This document shows positions 47,588 to 59,660 of a stretch of DNA of 64,000 nt, one piece after another. The stretch lies in assembly GCF_002999335.1 (NCBI RefSeq), contig NW_020312181.1, positions 245,012 to 309,011 of the forward strand, given 5' to 3'. The DNA is from Cyclospora cayetanensis. Lineage: Eukaryota; Apicomplexa; Conoidasida; Eucoccidiorida; Eimeriidae. Both the position numbers and the translations under genes were made by a program. The notes beneath the pieces are model-generated. The model was not told the DNA's origin, made no database searches, and saw nothing but the letters and a program-made list of their open reading frames with translations. Numbering within the stretch: the stretch's first letter is position 1; every line of letters begins with the position of its first letter.

Positions 47588-49440
47588 CTTCTTTGTGCCT
47601 TTTGAGGGAGGCTGCCCTCTTGAATTCTCTGGTAGTGTCGTCCTATTATCTGGTCAGGAAGTTTTTTGCTTCGGAGTTTGCACGGGAAGGAGGAACAGCT
47701 CGTGCGCGGTAGAGGGATCTGCCGGGAAGTCACAGCTCAATAGACAGGAAAAAAAGCGTCCGGGCGACTCAAATCAAGCTGAACTTGTGATTTCTGCTTT
47801 CTGCCATAAAAGGAAGTGAGTAAACAGCCATGGCTATTCGCAGTAACGGCGTTGCATTTTTGGCAGGTCATGGGTCAAGACTCTCACTATAAAGAAGCTC
47901 CAGGAAGACAAGGGTAAAATCATGAGGACTTTGTATGAATTAGAGTCACAAAAATTATAGAAAGATGGAAGACGGCTGCGAAAACACAAGAGATCGTCAT
48001 CTCTCTCCCTCACCTGCATGCGCTCTAGAGCAGCTGTCGGCAGCGGTGCAGCAGACCTACCTCCGTGCAATCAGGACTAGCAGCTCGTGTCTCAAACCAG
48101 CTATGAGTTTTACGCACTAACTGCGTATATGCATTAGGATACTAAGGTAAACTCGAGAAAGACACACCTGCTTGCACCATCCCCAGAATACTTTCCAGTA
48201 GAGCGCTGGATTCAGCCTAATGCTGTGCCAGTTCATGCATGCAAACAACAGCAAACAAAACGGCGTACATGCATGCCCACGAATTGTGATTACAATACGT
48301 ATATCTTAAAGCAATCTTAAGAAACTGAACAGTTTCACATGTCGCACTTCATGCGCAGATAAGGAGCCCTTCGTCTGGGCTTCTACTAAAAACTAAGCCC
48401 TAGACTTCGAAAACCCATTTCGCTTTCACCACAAAGGGAGGCAAGGAGCGGCTACACGAAGCGAACGACTGACGAAGAGCTAACGCCAAACACCAGGCCA
48501 TATGCTCTCAAGGCTGCACTCTTTTCCTGACATTGTTGAGGCGAACTGCAGTTCTGCACGGTGCAATCTGCCCTCAAATTATTCCCTTTGCTTCCCTTCC
48601 CCGTACACCGCTGGGCAAAGTCTTCCTTTCCAGCGACGACGCTTGGGTTTGTCCTGTTAGGGTGCACCCAGCCAGCGCTGGAGAACGAGCGTATACATAG
48701 CTACAAATGAGAGGACTGAGGCTGGAGGGACTTACGAATACCCTCGGTCTGTAACTGTGCTTCGATCCGCCCAACCGCTGTGCTTGTACTGGCGAGATAT
48801 TGCCTACCCACCAGAACAGCAGGAAGAAGAGGTAAAGACAGCAATACCGCTCGCCTGTTGTCTTTTCTTTCCTTTGCCGTACGATGCAACAAACCCACTT
48901 ATCATCAAGACAGAATAGACTTGCTCATTGGAAGGAAGCTGTTAATAAAAATATTCCGGCCTGCTGTGGCTGCGGGTTCTCGTAGTGGAATGGTATCTCG
49001 CACAAAGGGTACTCGTACAGCAAAAGTACAGTTTGGATGATTGACCACCTTCAATTGGTTTTATCTTCTGTCCTTTCTGTTCTTTCTTTGCGTCATCCTG
49101 CATTTCTGCCTTTCTGCTACATGCAATTTCATGGTTGTCTACAGCTGTTGTGGTGACTGGCTCATGAGACCGGAGGCGTAGAGGTGGACCTTGACGATTA
49201 CATGTCATTTGCAAGCTACATAGCTTGTCATTGCCGTTTTAGTTATTTGCGTGCTTCTGGAGGGACTCGGTTCTGACCCAAATCTCCGATCCTTCTCAGT
49301 TTTTCAGAAGCATGAACCACTGACTCGAACAGAGTACATAATTCATGAAACGGCCAACTTGCCCTGTCTTTAAGCCGTTGTGTAGCGGGCTCGCCCAGAA
49401 TAATGTTTATATGCTGGATCTATCCTTACAAGCGAAGGCG
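47588..49440. other. NSF 5' flank with isolated exon-like pieces
   Basis: Mostly non-coding in appearance. On the plus strand near 47870-47960 (WVKTLTIKKLQEDKGKIMRT) and 47960-48110 (ALEQLSAAVQQTYLRAIRTS) there are helix-like pieces that could be exons of an unrecognised gene. No complete model can be made. A tRNA-like D-arm at 48970-49030 lacks a T arm. Confidence 0.35.
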
Positions 49441-49524
49441 TCGCGCAATCATCTCTCCTGGATCTGCAGGTGCGCTCTTGCAGCACGCAGGGAGCGGGAG
49501 CTGCTGTCCTCTATCACATGAAAC

Positions 49525-50060
49525 TTGCTGGCGCTACTGCTTAATAGCGGAGCTGATCTGACCGCTCTTGATGAGAAAGGAAAGTTGGCTCTCACTGTCA
49601 CACTTTGGAACAAAAGGATTGAGCAAGTCAGTTCTACGGCGTCTGGGCTGCACCTCGGCGCTTGCCGAAGTACGAAAAAGGGGTTAGAACTGAGGGTTTT
49701 AAGCTTCATTCAGGTCCCTGACTTGCTACATAAAGAAAAATCATCTTCCGTGCCCTGTAACACATCTAACTTCCTTAAACTCCCTCCTTTTGTCGATTGG
49801 GCTGCTGGCTTGTCCCTCTGAGTAGCATCTTTGCTGTTCTGTGTACACCTTTACTCAGCTGACGGGGTGCTGCTTGGCGCCGTTGAGCCTCGGATACTTT
49901 TCGACGTAAGGGAGCAGAGCTGTACGCTCTTGTCTAACGCTCTGGAAAAAAGAAAGGGCAATAGTGGCATCATTCCATCTGCGGCGTTTTCGGAGATCCT
50001 CTGCCCATCATATCAAGTGGCATATAAAGAGGTTATCCAAAACCCGAATATTCAGGGGAT
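49525..50060 (+). CDS. Ankyrin-like exons of an unresolved gene
   Basis: A single ankyrin-like repeat reads LALLLNSGADLTALDEKGKL followed by ALTVTLWNKR. After a CTCAG acceptor near 49860, ADGVLLGAVEPRILFD ends at a strong GTAAGG donor, and a further piece, NSGIIPSAAFSEILCPSYQ, follows. The pieces share the plus strand and order of a multi-exon gene, but start and stop are not established. A stop just upstream of the ankyrin piece means that exon starts close to 49520. Could be the 3' end of a gene beginning near 47.9 kb. Confidence 0.38.
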
Positions 50061-50440
50061 GATCAAAGTGCACAAAAATTGCAAAAGGCTACTGGGCAGA
50101 ACGAGTAGGCGTAACTACTGGAGCAAGCAATAGTTGAGGAGGGAGAGGAAGGAGAGATTGGGGGATTTGGTGCCGAATAGGAATAGCTATGTGATATACT
50201 GTCAGGAAAAACGCAGAGCGCGGAAGAAAACGGATAGGGTAAACCTCCAGAACATATGCATGCTTACGGTCTTCCAAAGGGGTCAGGCGGGGGTTCAAGT
50301 CTGATGCGCCGTGAGTTTTAGGTTATAAATGAGCTGACTCCTGCTGCAAGAATCGAGCCACACATTGGGTGCAGCAGTCCAACCAAAAGGCTTTTTGGAT
50401 AAAGGACGAAGGTACGAAGAGACAGAGTCAAGCAGTTCAA

Positions 50441-53400
50441 ATGGATGACATGGAAGGGGCAACGATGGAAATAGGCCCACATGAGGCCGAGACAGTGCCA
50501 GAAGAAGGAAGTGATTTCCCGATCCAGGATGTCTCGGGGAATTTGCAGGGCTATGAGGAAATGGAAGAAAGAAAAGAAAGCATGTCTGCAGAGGACAGCC
50601 GCTTGATGGAGGAACAGCTGCCCGCAGCTGCTGCAGAAGAGGAGCAGGAGGCTGGGAAAGCAATTACGGCAGAGGGGGAAGAGGAACAGGCAAAGGCAGA
50701 TGTATGCCCATCAAATGGAGAAGCCGACGACGCAGTGGCCTGCAGCGAAGTGGAACCAACTAGTGCGCATACGCAGGATGAGAACAAGGCATACCTCAGC
50801 ACATCTCTCTATAGTGAACCGCGATGCTCTGAGGCGGGGCTCGACTTCGTTACCCCTCCCTCCCTAGTCCACAATAGCTCATGCAAGTCAGGAGAAGGCT
50901 TCCTGATGGAAGGACATGGGATGGAGCAATCTCGGGGCCTGCAAGAGGCAACAGGGGACGACACAGATCTTCTAGAGACCACTTCCCCACCTAACATGGG
51001 AGAGATAGGTTCGGCTATTAATACGCAACGAGACAATGTGAACAGCTCGGCAAGCAATTCATCAGTAAGATGGCAGAAGCAGTCTAAAGACTTGAAATTC
51101 TAGCCACAAAGCGTGACACTGGGCGTCATGGTTGCTTAAGTTTGTCGTACAGCGTAGCCAGCAGCCCTCAGGCACTACCCATGCTGCCTTATCTGCTATA
51201 CAGTAAATAAGGCAATAAAAGGCCGTCTAACCTTGAGCCAGATAGCCATCGGGCTTCCTCTCGTGGTCATTTGCTCATTACACAGAAGAACAGCTTCAAT
51301 GTCGGGCCCCCTCATATTGCCTTTTCTTAGTATTGAGTCAGCATTATGCTTGGTAGAAAAGCTTGAGGAAATGCAATGAGTTGATGCGGGTGAAGTTGTT
51401 CACAGCGAGAGGAGCTAAGCACTGCTCGCTTGCTGCTTAACGAGTTAAGACAAGAAGAGCAGTTAGCTGTTGAGCTAGAGCACGCAGCTGATGAGGCGTC
51501 TACAGCCCTGGAGGAGGCGGAAGCTGCAAATTCCAAGGTGTTGACTAGAGTAGCAAGCCTACTAACGGCATCAGTAAAGCCAATCAGTGGGAGGGAGTAC
51601 GGCCAGTTCCAGGTCCCAATGTATCTGCAACAAGACTGTGACATTGAAACACAGATCACCCAGGAAGGATACGAGGCGGCGCTATTGCAAGCAGCCAAGC
51701 TTGAGGAACAGCTTGATATCCTACAAAAAGATCTGCAGCAGATAATGCAAAGAAAGGCTGAACAAGAAAACGCCTGTCAGCACAAAGTGATCGAGTGCAA
51801 GCGCGCATTCGGGTACTTCCCACGTGTACATGCAGAGTAGCCTCAGCCAGCATTAAAATTCTTAGTGGTCCGAGTCATCCAACGAACAGTTTGTGGTTCT
51901 TCACGTTGTCGAAAGCTGAATGAACGCTGCTTCCTCATACGATAGCGGCTTCAACATCGAAGGGCCGTAGAACGGCTGCCCCTGCCTTCGCAAGGCATAC
52001 CGTCTGTAAATTGTGCTTTATGGTTTGGGGTTTGTTGCCATTTGTCTTTGCGGCATTAATGTGTGTAGGGAGTTTGTGCAGCAAGTAGCAAAAAACTCTT
52101 TCATGCCAAAGGGCGGAAAGAGTGTCTCTGTCAATCAGGTTGCGAAGTTGTTACAGGAGGAGCAGGAAGGGATGCAGCGGGTTACCTCTTTGCGGCAGCA
52201 GTTGCTGGAGATCGAAAGCAAGCAATGGATGCAGGCTGCTCAGCGCTCCCACAACTGCAGCTGGCAAGAAGAGGACGGCAAATCTTTTCACATGATGGAC
52301 TTTGAACAACTAAAAGTGGAAAACCAAACCCTCAATGAGAGACTAGTGGAAAAACAGGAGGAAGCAAAGAAGCTAATGACCGCAGCTAAAACCGCCTCGC
52401 AAGTTAGAAACTTAGACACCACAGGAAATAGGATGCACACATACTCACGCATTCACACAAGTAGGCACCTACGAAGCGGTGGGGGTGGAACGGCAAGGAG
52501 AAAGAATCAACATCGAGGGGGAGTAGTATTGCACAGAAGAGGAAACCAATAGAGATTGCAGCTTTGGAAGTACAGCTTTATAGCTGTGACACAGCTTAAT
52601 AGACGCGGAAACACGGCGGCAGGTCGAACCAGAGAAATTGCAACGAGGACACTAGGTTCCTGGTATTCGAGCATTGCCAGGGTTTTCAGACTAACTTCAG
52701 CTGCACAAGGGAAGCAGTTGTATGTATGAATCTAAAGAAAGTCCTGCATGTCTCCTTTTTATACTCTCTGCAGCTCCTGACACACTGGCGAGAAAAGTTA
52801 GCGTTTCAGGAGAAGCGAAATGCGGCCGCTGCTGCCGAGCTTGCAGAGTTGGACACTCAGCTTGCGAAACAACGAGAACTGTCTGCACAGCTTAAGAGGG
52901 AAAGAGCCGAGTACAGGATGCAGAATGACCGCATTAAGTGCCAAACGGATGTCATCAACTCTGAACTCCTCTCGGCAGACTGGGAAGCTACACAGGAAAA
53001 ACTTAGGGAAACAGATGCAAAGGTAAAGGCAGATTTCTTGATTTCGACTTGCACCCAAACGCGGCCCAGCTGCAACCGACGTGCAGTGTTATGTTCATAT
53101 GGCTTTGAATTTTGCTGCCTTTTTATTGGACTGGAACCCTGTGAGCAACAAAGCCTAAATCGTTCTCAGTATCTAAAAGTGCTTCATATTCTTGCAGGCT
53201 TTGAATTCAAACCGCATAATTGCAACTTTTAACACTTTTCTTCATGCCTTGTTTTTCTGGGAGCTAGCCTAGTAGCTCAAATTGTGTATTTTGTTTGCTT
53301 TGATGTTTCCGTGTTCTTCTCCCTTCTTTGTTCCTATTGTGCTGTTCTTTCTATCATTCACTTTGAATTTTCTCCGCTCACTGCGTGCGCCATTTCGTTA

Positions 53401-53599
53401 GATAGGTACTCTCCGACGTCGCCATTCTCACTTGACGGCTTTTGTGGCCAACTCTGTAAAAAGGAGAGATAGGAGAACCACCAGACTGACACTTCAGGCT
53501 TCGAAGCTGTTGACGCGGCACTTAAAAACTCTGGAAATTCAGGAGGAGACTTGCCCTGAAGTGCCAAATTCATTATTCAGCAGTACAGGGGCTGCATAA
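50441..53599 (+). CDS. CCDC96/CCDC113-like ciliary coiled-coil protein
   Basis: Exons 50441-51064, 51406-51836, 52069-52402 and 52774-53022 are in phase; a last exon near 53480-53599 (LTLQASKLLTRHLKTLEIQE) fits the family but its junction is unresolved. The first exon is Glu/Ala-rich and disordered, as in animal CCDC96. The middle exons are long coiled coil. The diagnostic part is the conserved C-terminal coil: DFEQLKVENQTLNERLVEKQ at the end of exon 3, then LLTHWREKLAFQEKRN and AELAELDTQLAKQRELSAQL in exon 4. In ciliates and algae these proteins (FAP184/FAP263) form an axonemal complex near the radial spokes and N-DRC. In coccidia the only flagellated stage is the microgamete, so male-gamete expression is inferred. 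Start is the first in-frame ATG; donors GTAAGA and GTTAGA support the exon ends. Confidence 0.8.
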
Positions 53600-54489
53600 C
53601 AGTTGAAAGGAAAAATTATTCAGGCGTAAAGATGCACTAATTTCTGCCAATAATAGTAGTGCACCGTCAAAGTATGCCTGCAAAGTAAAAGAGAAGTAAA
53701 GCTAATTGTTTTTAGTCTGGCGTACTTATTTCTTTATTTGCAGTTACTTCTAGTTTAATTCGTTTAGCAAGCGCATGGAGACCCTGCAATTTTCCGCCGA
53801 TCTAGATTGGTGCATTGAGAATAGCCAAGAACCGGGCTAACACCGGCAGTGGCTCAGGCGTATCTTACTCCCTCAAACGGTATAGTACTTTTTGGAGACT
53901 CTAGCAGGAATGGAGATACGAGCATTTCGGCTGAGTCTGGAAGCGGATATCTCCGCATTACTGCAGGGGCTGCCGCTGTGTGCTCCGCTATCTTTTCCAT
54001 CGGCGCGCTGCCTCACAAAAATGATAAGAGAAGGCGCTGCTTGCTTATTCTCTTCAGTTCCATTACACGCCTGAATACCTCCGTGAGACGCCGGTCTATT
54101 CCATGTCCTTTCTGCCAGACAACCGAAGTAAAAGGCCTCCTTGACAGAAAGTAACACCACTTCAATCAAAACACCAAAATAGGTGTGATACATATAATTG
54201 GTATACATGCTATTTGCGTTTTGTAATTAGCCGATGCTCAGTTCAGTCTTACTTACGCAACCCAACAAACGCCGTGCAGCTGCGATTTAAATGTGGTTAA
54301 TGGAATACCCACTACGGGCTTCTCTGCCTGGAAACCCATGCAAGCACAAGAAAAAGTTCCTAATTGTTCCTTCAAGGTCTTCTTCCGTGTTCTCATCTTA
54401 GAGGGTTTTTGCACACAGGAAGAAAGCGCATCAGGACTGAGATTAGCAGCAGCCTGCGGTGACGTGAGGCATGCACACTGACGGGGACT
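53600..54489. other. Intergenic stretch, no supported gene
   Basis: 3' flank of the CCDC96-like gene up to the LTR-like block. Open frames at 53849-54154 lack motifs. Confidence 0.3.
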
Positions 54490-54720
54490 ACCCTAGACTC
54501 CTCAAACACACTGTAGTGCACTAGTTTTGTTCTGCATAGAAACAATAAGCAATCACTAGTTGGTTTTCTGTTCGCATGTCGAAGTGTATCCAGAGTACTG
54601 TTAAAGCGGTTGAAGAAGGCACAATGCACTATTCATGCGCACTAGCTACTGTGTGCACCAGGCGGGTGCCCGGAATATTTTGAGGCAGCTATGCGCACCC
54701 TAGCTACCCTTCTCCCCTAA
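54490..54720 (+). repeat. 5' LTR-like block of retroelement copy 3
   Basis: Carries TCTGTTCG, GTGTATCC and AGAGTACTG in the same order as the LTR-like block of copy 2, at a similar distance (~1 kb) from the leader segment. Weak but ordered similarity. Confidence 0.4.
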
Positions 54721-56739
54721 TGCTGGAAACTTCAAGGAAAGCAAAAAAGGGGAAGAATAGAGTCCTTCCATACACTTCGTAGCTTCCTGCAAAGCTGGTT
54801 TTCTGTATGGATTAGAATCTCTTTTACGGACACCATCGATGGAGCTCTCCAGTTGGTAGCATTGCACACTTCGAAGCACTTGTTCCTTGCTAATCTACTG
54901 GCTGTGGATACGGAGGGATGTTCCGCTTGACTACATTTTTTTGTTTTGAGCAAGCTATTCGATAGCTCGAAATTTTGCATTTTTGGCGACAGACTGGAGA
55001 AAGCCCGCCGGCGATGCAAGATTTGACAGTGGCACAGCGCCTGTATGGGGGCAAGAGGCCGGCTTGTAAGCTGACCTGACTGCAGTAACGCGAAAGATGG
55101 GCATGATCTGCCAGCTCATGAAATGTCAATGAATGTGTCAATGAGGATATGCCGACCACAAGAGTATAGCATCTGTGGGGATAGGCAAGAGCGCAACGAT
55201 CGTATAGGCAGTTTGGAGGTGTCCTTCGCTCTGTACCTCCATGATGAAGAGAGACAAGTGCTCCATGCGGAATGAGAGTTTTGTAGAGAACAAAATTAAT
55301 GGTGGCTGTTATCGTGCCGAATAATGCATAAAAGAATATGTACCGTGGGCGGCTTTACAAGTAAGCCCTGACTCATCGGCATATGCCAGGATCAGCCCGA
55401 CATCCAGCGTTGGGGCAAATGGGAACTCTCGAGCAAAGGGATCTAGCCATACATCGATATATCGAGAAGCATGAAGCTTTGCTCTGCAAAAGGCGCAACT
55501 TAGACGATCAGCTGCATAAGTGGCGGTTTATTTAGGGTCTACCCGAAGTGTCACGTCAGGAGGTCACAGGATGGGCAGTGGCTCACCGTAACAAACCCAA
55601 CCATTAAAGCTTCCACAAATTATGGACTACTCAAGGTTCCAGTGACAACTGAGTGCGTGTCATGCAACTCTGGCCAAAGGGAAAGAGGCAAATTGACTTT
55701 AGGGCCGGGGGACGTCCGGGCTGTGTCCATCGGCCCTAGCCTGCAATCCATGATAAACGATGGAGGAAAACCGGCCCGGCTCTTCATCAAGTCCAGACAG
55801 CCCCCCAACAACCGACCTGGTCCTGTCGTAATTAAAAGGTACTTATATTTTGGAAGTCCAATCGCATGCACGGAAAAAATGCTTGAACAGTGGGACTGGG
55901 CCTGGCGCGAGCAGGCTGCTTGCTGAACAAAGAAGATGCGTCGAGGAGATAGAAAATTCGACATATAGATTGTGGCGGAATACAGAGGGTCCTGGTGGAC
56001 TGAGCCGCAGCTGGGGATCCACTACGGGCTACTTTTGTCCTGACATCGGCTCATAATAGTGTTCAAGAGTTGCTGGCGTGCGTTGACATAGGAGATAGGC
56101 TTCTAGGTAACGGAGTTCCCAAGGCCCAGGCTTGGTTGAGGACAAAAGCCCTCGAAGATTGGCAGGACTACGACCTTTAAATGTTGGTTCAAGTCGGGAT
56201 TGGGCATTGTCAGCTCTGTCAAATACGTCTTTGTTGGACTCCTGCACGTAATGCAATCCTGGGCTTGCCATGAGTGACCCAAGGAAAAACGCGCATGCTG
56301 CCACAGTTGCGCGTTGTGGAGGTCAGTGTTCCAGGAGCAAGAGTCTAACGGGCATATCACTTCATATTTACGCCCGCTTGAAAAGCACCATTTACTGTTT
56401 TGCTAAGAACAAAATGGCGTCCTACACTCAGTCTGGCAAACTTGATTAAAACTGCTGGCTGTTTAAACGTGCTTTTGCTCCAGTTAAACTGAACCGGCAA
56501 GGTAATCGCAAATTCGATGAGCCAATCAAGGATGGGCGAACGGCTGCCTGCACGGAGGAAGTCTTCGTATCCAGCTATTCCAAAAAGAACAAGTGCGCCT
56601 TTAGCGTGCACCTCCGTTTTACTGAAAACACTCAGTGCTGTGTAAAGGCAAGCGGCGATTTTGTTTTAGTGTGAACAACCATTTTTTATGGAGTCCGTTT
56701 TCTGAGTGCAAGAATTGAGCCAAATCAGGCATAACATTG

Positions 56740-57300
56740 AAGCAATCCAGTTGCAGCCTTTACCCCTCAGTACCAGCAATGGTCTCTGGGCTTTCCATTC
56801 CAAGCCTTGCTTGGATTGCTAGTCCTTCCATCGACCTACTTTTGAACAAGCAGCACAGAGGAACAGGATGCTGCAGCAAGGACGCTACCAGCCTCCTCAC
56901 AACAGCTCCGGTACTTGCATCGATTTCAAGCGTCATTTCATCCTAACTACTAATGCTAGTGACGCAGTGGTGGCTGCTACGCTCTTCAAACAGACAACGT
57001 GACTTCGAAAAAGCAAAGCATTGCTTGTTGTTATCGTATTCTTACCGAAAACGAGTATCGGCATTTAGTGGTGTGGTGTACGGGAAACGGAAAGCTATGC
57101 GGTTTGGTAGGGCAACAAAAGTGCCTGAATAATTTATTGGGGGGCCAACTGACCGTTAAGATCGACCGATATTTTAAACATGTCTCGCAGAGAATTTTCA
57201 GGACTTTGATAATCCTGGAGTTGTTCACTGACTTCGGCACTTCCCTCAGTACGACTTTCCATTGGAGCATGCTAGGCATCATTCAAGTGGTGACCAACGT
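56740..57300 (+). pseudogene. RT connection and RNase H fragment of retroelement copy 3
   Basis: After frame changes this reads CIDFKRHFILTTNASDAVVA then ATLFKQ, the Ty3/gypsy junction (K-P-F-x-L-x-TDAS-x-x-A-x-x-A-x-L-x-Q). The first catalytic Asp is Asn here. Further on PLRSTDI resembles the V-x-TDH segment. Multiple stops interrupt the frame. Confidence 0.64.
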
Positions 57301-57659
57301 GCTCTAGGGACGTCCAAGCGATTCAACATTGGGAACACGACCGATATGATCGGTGGTGATCAAAGGTCTATACGGATATTGTGAGGGTCCTAGCTCTTTA
57401 ACCACCTCTTCCTAAGCTGCAATTGCCAAAAACCGTAATGGTGAAAGGGTGGAGCGCTACCACGCTGAGAATGATATACTAAGGTTCAAAACAAAGCAGG
57501 AATACGTCGTTGTACACCCTGACTCTATCCTGCAGGTCTGCTTTCTGCAAAGCAAATGAATATGTTGTCTTGGGCCGTGGTGAGCCAAACTACAGCTGAA
57601 GAACTTTCATAATCGTTTTGGTGGTCTGATATGCTTCATAAGGCCGAGGATTGCACTGG

Positions 57660-58434
57660 CACGTCCAGATATTCAGCAACCAAAGCCACAGCTCTCCTTA
57701 TTTCTAGTACCTGCAAAACCTTAAGCTTCTTGAGAGGCTCTGTACAGGGCTGACTATGGGCTTTGTTGTCGAACTGCCGGAGGCCCAGGGTGAAGAAATC
57801 TCCTACAGACACAGCGAAAATGCCCTTTCCGATCCTTGCTCCAGCTTTGTTACGGCTTAGGAACTTCCGTTGCTCATGCCCAGAAGCATTATAGAGGTAC
57901 CAAAAGTATCATTAAGGCTAGGAATCCGAAACTTTTCGTTGCATTCTGGCGTGTATTCGTGGCACGGCTACAAATTTGCCACAAAACAAGCCTTCTGAAG
58001 CACCAAGAGCGGATGAACACACAAAACCAACCAACCGCACTATTCTGCAGTATGCCCAACTCAGTGCTCACAGAAATTTAGTTGTTTGGCTTCGTTGTCT
58101 TGCTGGTGCTGAGTGGGGCTACGGTTGACCAGCACACTCATCCATGCGGTGCTCTTCCGCACCTTTGGTCAGCACCGAGGAGCTCCTCTTCTATCGGAGC
58201 CTCGACATGCTGTTTCAAAGTTTGCATTTGGCCACCCTTCGCAGCAGGGTATCTAGAGGACAGTTGACCAGTGCACGCGAATGCGTGTGCACAGCTCAAA
58301 TAGACAAGCATGGAACCATGGTAACCGGCGGTTGGCTCTGTGTATTTCGAGGGAGCACAGTGAGTCCTGGTATATCAGAATGCTCTGCGAGGTATATTAA
58401 AGGTGACCAACGTACAGAGTTGCGGGGCGGCTAA
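57660..58434 (+). pseudogene. Integrase core fragment of retroelement copy 3
   Basis: MGFVVELPEAQGEEISY matches the D-F-I-V-x-L-P-E-A start also seen in copy 1 (there IIIGFIVASPEAQGQDGIY). SIIKARNPKLFVAFWRVFVA matches the I-x-SDRD-x-x-F-x-S-x-FW segment with the Asp lost, and HQERMNTQNQPT replaces HPQTDGQTE. A later frame with LTSARECVCTAQIDKHG resembles the C-terminal AR-x-x-x-x-AQ helix. Stops and frameshifts break it up. Confidence 0.62.
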
Positions 58435-59399
58435 GTTCATCTGCCATCCTCTAACCATTTTACCACTCTTGCTTTCTACATGTATTCCCTTAAACGTTGA
58501 AGGTGGCAAATAGTTCTAGGCATCATACATAATAATCAAAGCACCTGAATTTTTCGCAAATTTTCTGGCTCAGGCAAATTACCTATATGCAGGCGGACGA
58601 TTCACAGGGAGCTGTACAGGTGTTGGAATCTCAGATTCGTGCGCATCAACAACCCCAAACGGGATTTCCTAGTGAATTAGTGTGGAGAACAGCAACGTCA
58701 GTAGTTGACATAGAATCAGTTCCCAGCGGGTTTCACCTGCGAGGAGATCTGCGGCTTCGTTGAGTTCACTATGGTAGTTGCTATGGACGAAACTTCTCGT
58801 GTTTCATGGTAACTGTCTCCACGGAGCGTTCTCTGGCTGAAATCCAAATCTTCATGAATGAGTATTGGTGGAACGCTCCCGTTTATTATTGCTCATGTGT
58901 ACTCTACTCGTTATGTGGCGGTACACTCTAGTATGTTGCCTTCACATTCTTTTCCCTGCCTCTTTTGGGAATTTGAAGTTGACTATGCTGCATGCACTGT
59001 CTGCATTTGCACGCAACCATTGCCCTCTGAGGCACAGGGACAATGCTGAAGTATTGCATATGTTGAACCCCTTCACAAATTTTAATTGCTTTCCGTTTCC
59101 ACACATGGATGACGCTCATACACTTCAGCGTTCAGTCGACTGCGAGCCATCGCGCCGCCGCGGTCGAGTCTGCTTAGTCCCTCGTTAGTTGCTGGCTGCT
59201 ATGGCTATTATTCTTCCTGTTTATTTCGCTTTAACGCTTTGTGCAAACAATTCACCTTTACATTTTTAGTGTTTTGAGTTGATTCTTGCCTGTGGAATGG
59301 CAAAGAGGCTGTAGCTCTTCCGCTGTCCAGCAAGCAATCGGTTCATCCACTGGTACGGAACCCATGGCCCTGTGCTCTGAAGTGAGAGAATACGTACTG

Positions 59400-59660
59400 G
59401 CGAAGTTGCGCTTCTTCACTTTCTATTGCACTAGGTATCTTGCTCTGAAAACTAGTAATGGAGTGAATAATGTGCTCAATGCATAATGATTCAATATTGT
59501 GTACGTGTGCGCTAGGTGGGTGTTATGTGATGCTGGCTGGGAATGACTGCATGTCTTCGAGAGTGTAGTAACGGCACACCCAACGTCTCCCTCTTTCATG
59601 ATTGCGGAACCTTGAGGGTCGGCCAGGGAAAAGGGTAGGGGTGCCTTCTGAGTCACTTGG
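59400..59660 (+). repeat. 3' LTR-like block of retroelement copy 3
   Basis: Matches the reverse complement of 9195-9490 in order: TCTTCGAGAGTGTAG against GCTTCGAGGGTACAG, a CGGCACACCCAACGTCTCCCTC block against CCGCACATCCTATGTGTCCCTC, and CTTGAGGGTCGG against CCTGAGGGTCGG. It lies about 1 kb after the integrase segment. Confidence 0.5.

Larger units (their letters stand above)
54490..59660 (+). mobile_element. Degenerate Ty3/gypsy LTR retroelement, copy 3
   Basis: The most complete copy, about 5.2 kb. LTR-like blocks lie at both ends (54490-54720 and ~59400-59660). Inside are the leader segment shared with copy 2 (55540-55650), RT connection and RNase H (56740-57300) and an integrase core with C-terminal part (57660-58434). 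The protease is not recognisable. Stops and frame changes occur throughout, and several catalytic residues are lost (TDAS to TNAS in RNase H; the second integrase Asp is replaced in KARNPKLF). It should be inert. Edges are approximate. Confidence 0.64.

Noticed and set aside
48970..49030. tRNA-like stretch (CTCGTAGTGGAATGGTATCTCGC)
   Set aside because: Resembles a D arm and stem, but there is no matching T arm (GGTTCGAATCC-type) or closing acceptor stem at the right distance.
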